From positions 1,798,001-1,862,000 of the forward strand of contig OZ245814.1 of the NCBI GenBank assembly GCA_965228415.1: a stretch of DNA of 64,000 nt, given 5' to 3'. The stretch comes from Agaribacillus sp965228415 (GTDB lineage Bacteria; Bacteroidota; Bacteroidia; Cytophagales; Cyclobacteriaceae). The notes below the pieces were generated by a model. That model had not been told where the DNA came from. It made no database searches and worked only from the letters and a program-made list of their open reading frames with translations. Every line of letters begins with the position of its first letter. Position 1 is the first letter of the stretch. The position numbers and the translations under genes are program-made. Below, one piece after another: positions 1 through 8,921 of the stretch.

Positions 1-565
1 GTTCCAGCCGGCCACAACACAACTGCATATAATGGAGCATTTTCTTTTTCATGCTACTTTTAGCGTTGATCTCGGCATCAACCATCCAGGCATTGTTAAG
101 TATCATCCCCACATCAACCAACCTCTGGTATTGCTCGTCGGTCAGTCCAGGAACCAGTACACCCTTTTTGGCGTAAAGTGCCATAAATTCCCTGGCAAAT
201 GCCTTCTCCTGGCGGTATCGCTCTGAAAATGACTTTTTTATGCCGCGGAAATGGGTTAAAATTTCAAACAGGTTTAAATAAAAAAACCGATATTCATTTT
301 GTATTAAAAAAATTAGTCGGTGTGTCTCCAAAAAAAACGTGACGCTGGCCTGGTTATACGGGATAGAAGCAACCACATCATGGATCTTATCAGACATCCT
401 GTGGTACAACTCACTTACAACCAGTTCTTTGTCAGGAAAATGATAGGAAAAATTACCTGGACTTATGTTTAAGTCCTCACATATATCGCGAACCGATACT
501 TTCAATACACCCCGGCTGTTAAACAATTTTAAAGCAGCCGTCAATATTCTTTCCCTGTTATTCAT
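1..565 (-). CDS. TetR-family transcriptional regulator (3' end cut by window edge)
   Basis: I translated this frame by hand from the ATG at 565 down to base 1, giving 188 residues with no stop. It starts MNNRERILTAALKLF, then GVLKVSVRDICEDLNISPG and NFSYHFPDKEL. This is the TetR N-terminal helix-turn-helix layout, with the recognition helix around residues 30-50 and the usual YxHF/K junction. The remainder is an all-helical ligand-binding region rich in aromatics, as in the family. The C-terminus lies outside the window. The gene is divergent from a small membrane protein at 651, with two palindromic sites between them. A local repressor of itself and that neighbour is therefore the natural inference. 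The ligand is unknown. Confidence 0.88.
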   Translation of the reverse strand, partial: MNNRERILTAALKLFNSRGVLKVSVRDICEDLNISPGNFSYHFPDKELVVSELYHRMSDKIHDVVASIPYNQASVTFFLETHRLIFLIQNEYRFFYLNLFEILTHFRGIKKSFSERYRQEKAFAREFMALYAKKGVLVPGLTDEQYQRLVDVGMILNNAWMVDAEINAKSSMKKKMLHYMQLCCGRLE

Positions 566-583
566 AAAGTAAAAATAAAGTTT

Positions 584-629
584 TTAGTACTATTGTACAA
601 ATTGAAAATAATTAGTATAATTGTACTAA
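584..629. promoter_or_regulatory. Probable TetR operators in the divergent intergenic region
   Basis: Two related palindromic sites lie between the divergent start codons. At 612-629, TTAGTATAATTGTACTAA is an 18-bp inverted repeat with 16 of 18 symmetric positions. At 584-600, TTAGTACTATTGTACAA carries the same left half-site and a GTAC/GTAC core. Their spacing (28 bp start to start) and position next to a TetR gene fit autoregulation. That TetR dimers bind such palindromes is known; binding here is inferred. Confidence 0.6.
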
Positions 630-650
630 AATCAATCTAATCCTCTTGAA

Positions 651-941
651 ATGCATATAATTGATTTCTTTATCGGGTTTACACTTATGAATGCTATGCC
701 TCATTTTGTATTAGGCATTTGGAGGGCACGGATCCTGGGGGGTTTTGGCTTTGGATACCGACAGAACATTTTGTACGGACTCTTCAATTTTGTTATTTCC
801 ATCAGCTTATTTATTTATCAGTATGGCATTACGGGATTGAAGGAAAACGGATTTTACACAGGAGCATTGTTCATTCTGCTTGCCTATTTTTTGCTTGGCA
901 AAATGTTATACAGGCGCTTTAATCCCGACAAAAAGGATTAG
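651..941 (+). CDS. Small membrane protein, unknown function
   Basis: This 96-residue protein is largely hydrophobic. Likely membrane segments lie at about residues 4-22, 42-62 and 68-86, with a charged tail ending RRFNPDKKD. I do not recognise a family. It is transcribed divergently from the TetR gene across the palindromic region, so it is the likely target of that regulator. A role in transport, drug response or membrane modification is possible but cannot be read from the sequence. The ATG at 651 is the only start that includes the first hydrophobic segment. A 12-bp palindrome (974-985) sits in the short gap to the convergent peptidase gene. Confidence 0.75.
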   Translation: MHIIDFFIGFTLMNAMPHFVLGIWRARILGGFGFGYRQNILYGLFNFVISISLFIYQYGITGLKENGFYTGALFILLAYFLLGKMLYRRFNPDKKD

Positions 942-999
942 CTCTCAATTATCTATAACCTGTTTAAGTAACGCTTTGTACAAAGTAAGCCTGCCCCTA

Positions 1000-2763
1000 T
1001 CAATCAGCATTTATGCGGTATACCGGATACCTCAGATAAGCGCTTTCAAAATATTTACTTCTCTGATAAATATAATAGAGCTGTGCCATCCTGTTTTCCC
1101 GAAACTTCGGATCTGACTTCTTTTTATCAATGAATGCCGCTGCCAGTTTCGGGTCTTCCTCCAGTACTTCCGCCGCCAGATCTTCAAACACATATGGAGA
1201 AATTCCCTCTTTTATTTGTAAGATAGGGTCGAAAAAATTCCACTTGAAATAGGAGTCAACACCCTGTGGCTCCAGGGTTTCTATAATGTAACGGTTTACC
1301 GCCTGATTAACGGGAATCAGGTAATCGCCTTGCTTAAAAGCTATTTGCTCATTTTTGCTTTCAACCTTAACATCATAGTGAAAATAATGCCCTTCATACG
1401 CCCTTTGGGAAGTGTTGTAGTCCTTAATGTGATATGCCTCCACCCGCATAACACTATCTTTTTTCAGTGTATCCATTTGAACGCCATTGAGCTGCAACAG
1501 ATTGATGACATGGTACCAACCCCTGGGTATTACATAATATAGGGGTTTGTCAATAACTATGGCAGGCCGGTATTTGTTGTAAAATTTGATCTTTTTGGAA
1601 AAGGGTTTGGAGCGGTCGTAATACAATCGCTTTTGATCCGTTATTTTACTTTCAACATATGATCCCTCATATCCTTTAAAATCCAGCATTTCAAAATGAG
1701 TGGTATCTATGGCCCATTGTACCGGAAATTGAGATTGATTTTTCACAGCTAACCTGGTCGCTTCCCGCAATTTGATCAGTTGATCGCCAAATCGATGCAA
1801 GGCTGCTATGGCTGCCTGCATGAAAGTATAAGTGGACATTACCCTTTGACGATAAGGCTTCAGCATATGGGTTTCTGTCATGAAACCTATTGTATGAAAT
1901 AACGTGGCATAGCCGGAGGAATAGCGCGGCCAGTCGGCGAATTGTTGAAAGCCAGGATCCGGGGTACGGCCGAATACATTTACATAGGGCGTCATCTCAA
2001 ATTTGTGATCCTTCATGTAGGTAAATAAAAACGGCAACAATTGAGCAGATTGAAAATCTTTCAGGCTGCCCCCTAATTTATCCTGCTGGGGATAATCCAG
2101 GGTCATGGTATATTGATAGTCGGCGCCATTGCTGACATGGGTATCAATAAAGAGGTCGGGATCCAGGTAGTGAAATATCCGGGTAAATGACCGGGCATTG
2201 CGGGTATCATTTTTAATAAAATCCCTGTTTAGATCGTAATTTCTGGCATTTCCTCTAAATCCGTATTCTCGCGGTCCATTCTGGTTGACCCTGGTTGTAC
2301 TATTCCTGTTTAAAACACCGCCAATGTTGTAAAAGGGTATAATCGCCAACAAGACATCATCCATTGCCGCAGCCAGGATCTTCCTTTGTGCAACATCGCG
2401 TAGAAACATCATGGAGGCATCAACGCCATCACTCTCACCGGGATGTATGGCGTTATTGATCAGTAAAATGGTCTTGTTTTTGGCCCGGTTGCTTTGAATA
2501 TCAAAATCGCCGGCGGTGGAAAATAATACCAAATGCAACGGCTTACCCGAATCGGTCTTTCCCATCTCCATCATTTTGATGGTGGTGAAGTGATGCGATA
2601 ATTCCCGGTAGTATTGAATGCCTTCCTGGTAGGTAACGGTTTCGAAAGCGTTGCTTTTTTCGAATTTGGTGATAAAGTCCGGGCTTTCATTTTGTGAAAA
2701 AGCGAAAGCGTGAAAATATAATATAATGGCTACACTGAGGTAAAAGCGTGTAATGGGCTTCAT
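1000..2763 (-). CDS. Secreted M14-family zinc carboxypeptidase
   Basis: The protein has 587 residues. A signal peptide (about 1-23, ending AFAFSQ) indicates export. The M14 catalytic set is visible: the HPGE zinc motif (His107, Glu110), NYDLNRDFIK at about 175-184 (substrate-binding Asn/Arg region), the third zinc ligand in FIDTHVSNG (His209), and a TETH motif (Glu298) matching the general-base glutamate. The C-terminal 250 residues form an accessory region that I cannot name. M14 enzymes remove C-terminal amino acids or process cell-wall peptides; the substrate here is unknown. It stands alone, with 88 bases to the upstream gene and convergent to the small membrane protein. Confidence 0.88.
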   Translation of the reverse strand: MKPITRFYLSVAIILYFHAFAFSQNESPDFITKFEKSNAFETVTYQEGIQYYRELSHHFTTIKMMEMGKTDSGKPLHLVLFSTAGDFDIQSNRAKNKTILLINNAIHPGESDGVDASMMFLRDVAQRKILAAAMDDVLLAIIPFYNIGGVLNRNSTTRVNQNGPREYGFRGNARNYDLNRDFIKNDTRNARSFTRIFHYLDPDLFIDTHVSNGADYQYTMTLDYPQQDKLGGSLKDFQSAQLLPFLFTYMKDHKFEMTPYVNVFGRTPDPGFQQFADWPRYSSGYATLFHTIGFMTETHMLKPYRQRVMSTYTFMQAAIAALHRFGDQLIKLREATRLAVKNQSQFPVQWAIDTTHFEMLDFKGYEGSYVESKITDQKRLYYDRSKPFSKKIKFYNKYRPAIVIDKPLYYVIPRGWYHVINLLQLNGVQMDTLKKDSVMRVEAYHIKDYNTSQRAYEGHYFHYDVKVESKNEQIAFKQGDYLIPVNQAVNRYIIETLEPQGVDSYFKWNFFDPILQIKEGISPYVFEDLAAEVLEEDPKLAAAFIDKKKSDPKFRENRMAQLYYIYQRSKYFESAYLRYPVYRINAD

Positions 2764-2851
2764 GATTAATCTTAGGGTTTAAGGGGAGAAAGATATTATT
2801 TTTTGCTCCTATAGCAAAAAAATTTAGCCTGCCGGCTACGCCAACATTCCC

Positions 2852-3283
2852 TCATGTCACTAAAACATCCGGATTTACCTTCAATATCTCAGTAATCATT
2901 TCTTCCTGGTCTTGCGGGGCAATGTAGATTTCGTTCCATTTTCCAAAGCAAACGATCATACCGTTTTGAGCCAACGCTGGTTTCAATCCGATCCACATCG
3001 TCCTGTTTCGGGCAATTTTAGTAATTCGCGCCAGGGTTAATTTTCCATTAAACGGACCGGAATGATATATTAAGGCATTTCCATCAATCATATAACTGGT
3101 ATCAAACCATAACCACACTAAAAGCCCGGTTACAAACATCGCCGGTAAAAAGATGAGTAGCAGACTATTATTGCCGGTATGTAAAACTTCGTCAACAACT
3201 ACCCCCATCACCACCAGGCAAATTAATATCACCGTTAAAAATATGAAGCCTATTAACCGGTCTTTTTTCGCAGGAAAAATCAT
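2852..3283 (-). CDS. Membrane-anchored bacterial PH-like domain protein
   Basis: The protein has 143 residues. Two membrane helices (about 10-30 and 40-60) are followed by a soluble domain with the pattern YMIDGNALIYHSGPFNG..LTLARITKI, then WNEIYIAPQDQEEMITEIL. This matches the short bacterial PH-domain group (bPH_4 type), in which a strand-rich core ends in a helix that follows a PxD..EFI-like segment. Such proteins are of unknown function and usually sit at the inner membrane. No operon partner is evident. Confidence 0.65.
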   Translation of the reverse strand: MIFPAKKDRLIGFIFLTVILICLVVMGVVVDEVLHTGNNSLLLIFLPAMFVTGLLVWLWFDTSYMIDGNALIYHSGPFNGKLTLARITKIARNRTMWIGLKPALAQNGMIVCFGKWNEIYIAPQDQEEMITEILKVNPDVLVT

Positions 3284-3382
3284 TTTGGTGCCTGATTGGT
3301 TCTTGATTTTTAAAATTTCATTTTTATTGTCATTGCAATAAACAGTTTTTCCTGCAAAGTGTAACAGGCCTATCTTTTCCCC

Positions 3383-4798
3383 TTATTTTATAATTTTCCT
3401 TACTACCCCCAGCTTACCTTTATAAGGCGGATACCTCAACGGCACATCGATCCAGGTAGCTTTTTTCATAATACTTTTTTGTTGGGTAAAGGTATCAAAA
3501 CTTGCCTTTCCGTGATAAGCACCCATACCGCTATCACCTACACCGCCAAAAGGCAAATTGGGATTGCCCAGATGCACTAAAGTGTCGTTAATACACCCTC
3601 CTCCAAAATTGATAGCTTCCACGATACGCTGTTGTTTCTTTTTGTTTCGAGAGAAATAATATAAAGACAAAGGCCGGGGACGCCCATTTATTTTGTGGAT
3701 CATCTCCTCCAGGTCTGTAAAAGTTAATACAGGCAAAATAGGCCCAAATATCTCATCCTGCATTACTTTATCATCCCACGATATGTCGTCCAACAGTGTG
3801 GGAGCAATGTACAGTTCGTCAGCATCACTTTCTCCTCCTATAATTTTTTTACCCTGATCAAGGAAAAGATTCAGGCGATCAAAATTCTTACGACTAATGA
3901 TTCTGGGGTAGTCGCCGGAGGTTTTGGGATTCTCCCCGTAAAATGTGTTGATAACACCTTTCATCAACAACACCAGTTTATCCTTGACCTGCTCGTGTAC
4001 CAGTAAATAATCAGGTGCCACACATGTTTGCCCCGCATTGACAAATTTACCCCAAACAATCCTTTTGGCGGCCACCTTCAGATCTGCGTCTTTATCGACA
4101 ATACAAGGACTTTTCCCACCTAGTTCCAATGTGGTAGGTGTTAAATTTTCAGCAGCAGCCCTGGCGACAATTTTGCCTACATACTCACTACCGGTGAAAA
4201 AGATATGGTCAAACTTCTCAGCCAGCAATGCTGTAGCAGTCTCTACGCCACCCTGCACCACCGCTACATGTCTTTCATCGAATACAGATGTTATAATTTT
4301 GGCCAGAATACTTGCTGTGTTTTCAGTGAGTTCCGACGGCTTGACAATGCATGTATTGCCTCCGGCAACCGCACCGATGGCCGGCAGGATCGCCAGATGA
4401 AAGGGATAGTTCCACGGGCCAATAACCAGTGACACACCATATGGCACCCGATGAATGTAGCTGGCTCCTTTAAATTGTGTCAGGGGTGTAGCCACCTGCC
4501 TCGGCTCCGCCCAATCAGACAGATGGGTCAGGGTGGTGTTGATTTCCTCGTATACCAGTCCAATCTCGGTAATGTAAGACTCATAATTTGACTTCCCGAA
4601 ATCCTTGTGTAAAGCATCAAAAATAGCTTGCTCGTTAACCTTGATTTCCCGCTTCAGCGCTTTGATTTTTTGCTTTCTAAATTTTATTGGCTTTGTACCG
4701 CCGGCATTAAAAAACGCGCTTTGTTTTTCAATAATTTCCTTTATCTGCTGGTGGGTTATAACCGCTGGTGTTTTTTTATCTAAGGTGTTGGCTTCCAT
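3383..4798 (-). CDS. Aldehyde dehydrogenase, class-3-like
   Basis: The protein has 471 residues, the length of the class-3/fatty-aldehyde group, which is shorter than typical 490-500-residue ALDHs. It oxidises aldehydes to acids with NAD(P)+. Visible motifs are IGPWNYPFHL (about 126-135), the nucleotide-binding IFFTGSEYVGK (about 199-209), LELGGKSPC with the general base Glu225, and NAGQTCVAPDY with the nucleophile Cys259. There is no signal peptide. The C-terminus is basic rather than hydrophobic, so it is probably soluble or peripherally bound. A 14-bp perfect palindrome lies 40 bases upstream of the start and could be its operator. Confidence 0.92.
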   Translation of the reverse strand: MEANTLDKKTPAVITHQQIKEIIEKQSAFFNAGGTKPIKFRKQKIKALKREIKVNEQAIFDALHKDFGKSNYESYITEIGLVYEEINTTLTHLSDWAEPRQVATPLTQFKGASYIHRVPYGVSLVIGPWNYPFHLAILPAIGAVAGGNTCIVKPSELTENTASILAKIITSVFDERHVAVVQGGVETATALLAEKFDHIFFTGSEYVGKIVARAAAENLTPTTLELGGKSPCIVDKDADLKVAAKRIVWGKFVNAGQTCVAPDYLLVHEQVKDKLVLLMKGVINTFYGENPKTSGDYPRIISRKNFDRLNLFLDQGKKIIGGESDADELYIAPTLLDDISWDDKVMQDEIFGPILPVLTFTDLEEMIHKINGRPRPLSLYYFSRNKKKQQRIVEAINFGGGCINDTLVHLGNPNLPFGGVGDSGMGAYHGKASFDTFTQQKSIMKKATWIDVPLRYPPYKGKLGVVRKIIK

Positions 4799-4819
4799 GA
4801 TTGCAGTTAATTTGGTACA

Positions 4820-4851
4820 TAAATATAATGATTATTTGTATGCATGCATAC
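4820..4851 (-). promoter_or_regulatory. Possible promoter and operator of the aldehyde dehydrogenase gene
   Basis: On the minus strand, TATATTTA (4820-4827) matches seven of eight positions of the Bacteroidota -7 element TAnnTTTG. Immediately upstream, GTATGCATGCATAC (4838-4851) is a perfect 14-bp palindrome lying in the expected spacer. That is where a repressor would block the polymerase. The regulator is unknown; no regulator gene is adjacent. Confidence 0.35.
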
Positions 4852-4901
4852 TACCAATATTAAAAAAATTCACACCGGTTTGATACCACAGGGCAGTGCG
4901 C

Positions 4902-5630
4902 TTATTCAAGCATTTTCTCCACGCCTGGTAAAATAATATTTACCCACTGTCTATACATTTTTCCGGACGGATGCAGCCCATCATCTGCTACCAACTCCGG
5001 ATCATCCGCAGCTTGACGGGAAATACCGGTAATATCAAAGTACTGTACCCCGGCTTTTGATGACAGGTCCTTATTTATTTGATTATAAAGGTCTATTTCC
5101 TGTGAGATTTTCTTTGGATCTTTCTCCTTGCCAAACGGCGTTACGCCATAATCAGGGATAGAGACAACAAATACACGCGAACGTTTTTCGGCAAACCCAA
5201 GTGCTATATTGAGCAACTCCCGGAACTCCTTTTCATACACCGCCGTGTCATAACCTCTGTATTGATTATTAACTCCAATCAGAAGAGAAACCAGGTCATA
5301 ACTGCCTTCAGGGCCTGCTTTTTCAATTCCATCCTTTAACTCATCGGTGGTCCATCCTGTGGTTGCTATTATTTCAGGTACTTCTATTGACACACCTTTT
5401 TCCTTCAATCGCTCTGCCAGCACAACCGGCCATCTTTCCGCCGTAGCTACACTTTCGCCAATGGTATATGAATCTCCCAGTGCTAAAAATTTAAGGGGTA
5501 TTCCGTTTTTAGGTTCGGCCATATCTACTGAAGTTTCCCGGTTAGACAGTTTTGTATTATTGCCGGTCTGTTGTTTGCAGGCAAGACATCCTATTAATAA
5601 GCTACTGACAATAGCAATTTTCCAGGTCAT
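4902..5630 (-). CDS. SGNH/GDSL-family hydrolase lipoprotein
   Basis: The protein has 242 residues. The N-terminus (MTWKIAIVSSLLIGC) has a lipobox LLIGC, with Cys15 as the probable lipidated residue. SGNH blocks are present: LALGDSYTIGE (block I with the nucleophile Ser), a central Gly, LLIGVNNQY (block III Asn) and DDGLHPSG (block V Asp and His). The family includes esterases, lipases and carbohydrate deacetylases; the substrate cannot be told. The start codon begins one base after the stop of the upstream yjbR-like gene, so the two are co-transcribed. Confidence 0.88.
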   Translation of the reverse strand: MTWKIAIVSSLLIGCLACKQQTGNNTKLSNRETSVDMAEPKNGIPLKFLALGDSYTIGESVATAERWPVVLAERLKEKGVSIEVPEIIATTGWTTDELKDGIEKAGPEGSYDLVSLLIGVNNQYRGYDTAVYEKEFRELLNIALGFAEKRSRVFVVSIPDYGVTPFGKEKDPKKISQEIDLYNQINKDLSSKAGVQYFDITGISRQAADDPELVADDGLHPSGKMYRQWVNIILPGVEKMLE

Positions 5631-5631
5631 G

Positions 5632-5991
5632 TTATTCCTTTAAGGATTGAAGAGCCAGTTTCTTGGCCTTTGGCAAGCCCGATACAACCAGATCGTAGGA
5701 ATGATCGACCCATGAGATAATTAGATCATCTGAAATAGTGCCGTTCATCTCAATGGTATTCCAATGCTTTTTATTCATATGGTAACCCGGAGTTACCGCT
5801 TCATATTCTTCCCTCAGCGTCACCGCTTTTTCAGGATCGCATTTTAAATTCACACTCACAAAATTATCGACATTGGTCAAAGCAAACATTTTATCCATCA
5901 CCTTAAAAACCAGGGTCTGCTCGTCAAACGGGAAAGATTCGGTTACTCCTTTTTTACTGAGGCAATACTCTCTGAAGCTTAATATATCCAA
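5632..5991 (-). CDS. MmcQ/YjbR-family protein
   Basis: The 119-residue protein matches the YjbR fold, a double-wing DNA-binding-like fold of uncertain role. It has the conserved opening FREYCLSKKGVTESFPF, the mid segment VMDKMFALTNVD, the LKCDPEKAVTLREEYEAVTPGYHMNKKHWNTI stretch split by loops, and the closing SYDLVVSGLPKAKK. It has no signal peptide, so it is cytoplasmic. It starts immediately at the stop codon of the small upstream gene (5992) and ends one base before the GDSL gene, a tight three-gene string. Function is unknown in the family. Confidence 0.85.
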   Translation of the reverse strand: MDILSFREYCLSKKGVTESFPFDEQTLVFKVMDKMFALTNVDNFVSVNLKCDPEKAVTLREEYEAVTPGYHMNKKHWNTIEMNGTISDDLIISWVDHSYDLVVSGLPKAKKLALQSLKE

Positions 5992-6195
5992 TTATATAAA
6001 TCGCTTAATGATTAAATAAAATACCGCTAACAAAAAGACAACGATGGAAATCTTATTGATTCCATGCATCATCGTCAGGTTAAAACTGGTTGGCTTATTG
6101 GGATCTCTTTTACCAAAAACCCTGATAAAATAACTAAAAACTTCTCCAACCTGAAAATAATCTTTTAATGAATTCCTGTTTTTTTTATCATCCAT
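5992..6195 (-). CDS. Small single-TM protein, DUF6728-like
   Basis: The protein has 67 residues: a polar N-terminal half (DYFQVGEVFSYFIRVFGKRD), then FNLTMMHGINKISIVVF leading into one membrane helix (about 49-64). The pattern matches a short Bacteroidota-only family that I believe is DUF6728, though I could not run a profile search. It is first in a string with the yjbR-like and GDSL genes, and 16 bases downstream of ispG. It is probably an inner-membrane protein; function is unknown. Confidence 0.7.
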   Translation of the reverse strand: MDDKKNRNSLKDYFQVGEVFSYFIRVFGKRDPNKPTSFNLTMMHGINKISIVVFLLAVFYLIIKRFI

Positions 6196-6211
6196 GGTCT
6201 TGGTATTTAAG

Positions 6212-8212
6212 TTAAATTTTTTCCTCTTCTTCCTGGGCCACCCATTTTCCGTCGGCTTTAATAATTTCTATCAGCTCGTCAACAGCATTTTCCGAAGGCA
6301 CTGACCGCTTAATAACTTCCTGCCCTTTATACAGAGTAATTTTACCCTTACCAGATCCCACATAACCATAATCAGCGTCTGCCATTTCACCAGGTCCGTT
6401 CACAATGCAGCCCATGATGCCAATTTTCACCCCTTTCAAATGGTCGGTCCTGCGCCTTATCATGGCCGTGGTTTCCTGCAGGTCAAATAAGGTCCGCCCA
6501 CAGGAGGGGCAGGAAATATATTCGGTCTTTGACATACGGGTTCTGGCGGCCTGCAAAATTCCGAATGAGAGATTGTTATAGGTTTTTATGGTCGAAATCC
6601 AATCTGCCCTCTCTTGCTTCTCCAACCGATCAGTACTCAGCCAAATTCCATCCCCCATACCGTCGATAAGCAGCCCGCCGACGTCAGTGGAAGCATAAAG
6701 CTGTAATTTTTCTTCAGGAATATTATCATATTTCCGCCTGATAATCACAGGCAAATCAATCTGCTGCTCCAGTAATGAAATAAAAAACCTTCGCTGCTCC
6801 GGCATTGCATGATCATTGTCAGTATCAATCACCAGCACTAAAGTCCTGTCTCTTTTAATCTTTTGAATCAGCAGATCGTTTAAGTCCTTCAGCTGAAGCA
6901 ATAAAAAATTGAGGCTACTGTGCCGTTCACCCTCGCTTATATATTCATCTACCGTCAACAACGGCATCTTATTCACCTTATCATCAGCGTTGATCCAACA
7001 AGCGTGATCCATCACTTCCTTCAACCCATTAGGAAGCATAAAAGGAACCGGCTGCCGGCCACTATAGATGTAATCTGCTCCCAAATCATTCATCTTCCAC
7101 TTATCCAATTCCGGGAGATAAAAATGGCCAATACTTTTTAAGTCTTTATATTCAGGGTTGCTCAGGCGCGATATATCAGTAATCACTCTGGGCACATGAC
7201 TCCCGCCAATATTTTCAATCTCAACAGATTTCCTTTTTTGATAATGAAAAGGGTCGTAAGGAATTTCAATGGCAGGTTCTATAAACTGATGTTCCGCTCT
7301 TCCCACATAGCGATCTACCAACATTTTAGCCACCGGCGCTTCCAGTTCGGGCTCTTCTGTCAGTGAAACCCTGACGGTATCTCCCAAGCCGTCTTCCAGC
7401 AACGTACCGATGCCTACGGCTGACTTTATCCGTCCGTCCTCACCTTCACCGGCCTCGGTTACACCCAGGTGCAGCGGATAAGGTTGTAATTTCTCTTCTT
7501 CCAACTTTTGTACCAGCAGCCGGTAAGCCTGCACCATCACCTGCGTGTTGCTGGCTTTCATAGAAAGTACCACATCGTAATATTTAAGGTCTTCACAGAT
7601 CCTTAAAAATTCCAATGCAGACTCTACCATACCTAAAGGATTATCTCCATACCGACTCATAATGCGGTCGGAAAGAGAACCATGATTGGTGCCAATACGC
7701 ATGGCTGTACCATATTCTTTGCAAATCCTGACCAGCGGCGTAAACCTTTCTCTTATCCTCTCCACCTCTGCGTCGTAGCTGTCATCGGTATATTCGATCA
7801 CCTGAAATTTCTTTTTGTCGGCATAATTGCCGGGGTTTACCCGCACTTTTTCAACAATCCTAGCCGCTAGTTCGGCGGCGTTAGGTGTAAAATGAATGTC
7901 GGCAATGAGGGGAACATGATAACCCCTTGACCTTAATTCTTTTTTTATTGCCTCTAAATTCTGGGCTTCCTTGATACTGGGGGCTGTAATTCTCACATAT
8001 TCACAGCCGGCCTCTACCATTCGGATGACCTGGGCCACGGAACCCGCGGTATCCATCGTATCAACGGTGGTCATGGATTGTATTCTTATCGGCGCTGTTC
8101 CCCCCAAAGGCAGGCCCCCAATAGTCACTTGCCGTGACAGTCGTCGTTGGTATTGGGTAAGACTATTGCAATATTTCCCGGACTGTATTTTTTCAGTTTT
8201 TATACCTTCCAT
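6212..8212 (-). CDS. ispG: (E)-4-hydroxy-3-methylbut-2-enyl-diphosphate synthase, long form
   Basis: The protein has 666 residues. It performs the penultimate step of the MEP isoprenoid pathway, reducing MEcPP to HMBPP with a [4Fe-4S] cluster. The N-terminal TIM barrel begins near GGLPLGGTAPIRIQSMTTVDT and includes ADIHFTPNAAE and RIGTNHGSLSD. The cluster motifs are near the C-terminus: SCPSCGRTLFD (about residue 570) and GCIVNGPGEMADADYGYVG (about 600), giving three Cys plus Glu. The length beyond the usual ~370 residues comes from an insert between barrel and cluster domain (about 320-540). The same inserted form is known from plants, Chlamydiae and Bacteroidota. The cytoplasmic product feeds menaquinone and undecaprenyl synthesis. 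Confidence 0.96.
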   Translation of the reverse strand: MEGIKTEKIQSGKYCNSLTQYQRRLSRQVTIGGLPLGGTAPIRIQSMTTVDTMDTAGSVAQVIRMVEAGCEYVRITAPSIKEAQNLEAIKKELRSRGYHVPLIADIHFTPNAAELAARIVEKVRVNPGNYADKKKFQVIEYTDDSYDAEVERIRERFTPLVRICKEYGTAMRIGTNHGSLSDRIMSRYGDNPLGMVESALEFLRICEDLKYYDVVLSMKASNTQVMVQAYRLLVQKLEEEKLQPYPLHLGVTEAGEGEDGRIKSAVGIGTLLEDGLGDTVRVSLTEEPELEAPVAKMLVDRYVGRAEHQFIEPAIEIPYDPFHYQKRKSVEIENIGGSHVPRVITDISRLSNPEYKDLKSIGHFYLPELDKWKMNDLGADYIYSGRQPVPFMLPNGLKEVMDHACWINADDKVNKMPLLTVDEYISEGERHSSLNFLLLQLKDLNDLLIQKIKRDRTLVLVIDTDNDHAMPEQRRFFISLLEQQIDLPVIIRRKYDNIPEEKLQLYASTDVGGLLIDGMGDGIWLSTDRLEKQERADWISTIKTYNNLSFGILQAARTRMSKTEYISCPSCGRTLFDLQETTAMIRRRTDHLKGVKIGIMGCIVNGPGEMADADYGYVGSGKGKITLYKGQEVIKRSVPSENAVDELIEIIKADGKWVAQEEEEKI

Positions 8213-8383
8213 GCAAATAATTTTATGATCAATCTTTGCGCTTAAAAGTAACTGTTAATTGTTGGAATTGTTTGTTATCCTTTTACTTTTCACAACAAAA
8301 ATATAGTTTTTTTATCAAGGTGTTCCAACGAAAACACAAAAATATGGGTCCTGATTTCAGAACCATAACACGATTATCGAAAT

Positions 8384-8884
8384 ATGAATTCCAGATTTGT
8401 TATTTTACAATTTTTGTCTTTATGCCTTTTCAGCATCCTCTGCGGGTGCGGCGATAAGGTAGACGAAATGGAAGTGGCCCAGGACGGTGATGATTATTTT
8501 GTATTCGGCAGGTTTGCAGGCTTTTGTGGCGGCGAGTCCTGTATTGAAATATTCAAGATAGAAAACAACCAGTTGTTTGAGGATACGGTTGACGAATATC
8601 CATCCTCAAACAAATTACCCTATCCAGGTCAATATAAACTTCTTTCCAACGAAAAATATAAGCTGGTGCAGGATCTGCCGGATGCGTTTCCCGAAAAGCT
8701 CATGGAAGAAATCAACCTGGTGCTGGGTATGCCGGATGCTTATGACCAGGGAGGCATTTATATAGAATTGAAAAGAGGCGATAAGGTAATGTTCTGGGTA
8801 TTAGACGGTGATAAGCATAATTTACCGGAATATGTTCATAGCTGGGCAGATCTGGTCATAGAGAAAGTAGGTTTATTACAATAG
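8384..8884 (+). CDS. Predicted lipoprotein, unknown function
   Basis: The protein has 166 residues. The N-terminus MNSRFVILQFLSLCLFSIL runs into LCGCGDK, so Cys22 is a plausible lipidation site. The mature part has a Cys pair in FAGFCGGESCIEIFKI and is otherwise acidic, with no motif I recognise. It resembles small Bacteroidota lipoproteins of unknown role. It lies in a 700-base gap between the divergent ispG gene and convergent ridA, and appears to be a single-gene unit. The ATG at 8384 is chosen because the signal peptide begins there; an upstream in-frame extension is not needed. Confidence 0.75.
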   Translation: MNSRFVILQFLSLCLFSILCGCGDKVDEMEVAQDGDDYFVFGRFAGFCGGESCIEIFKIENNQLFEDTVDEYPSSNKLPYPGQYKLLSNEKYKLVQDLPDAFPEKLMEEINLVLGMPDAYDQGGIYIELKRGDKVMFWVLDGDKHNLPEYVHSWADLVIEKVGLLQ

Positions 8885-8921
8885 ATATTATAATGGAAAA
8901 AGCAGCTTATTCTTCCCACTC

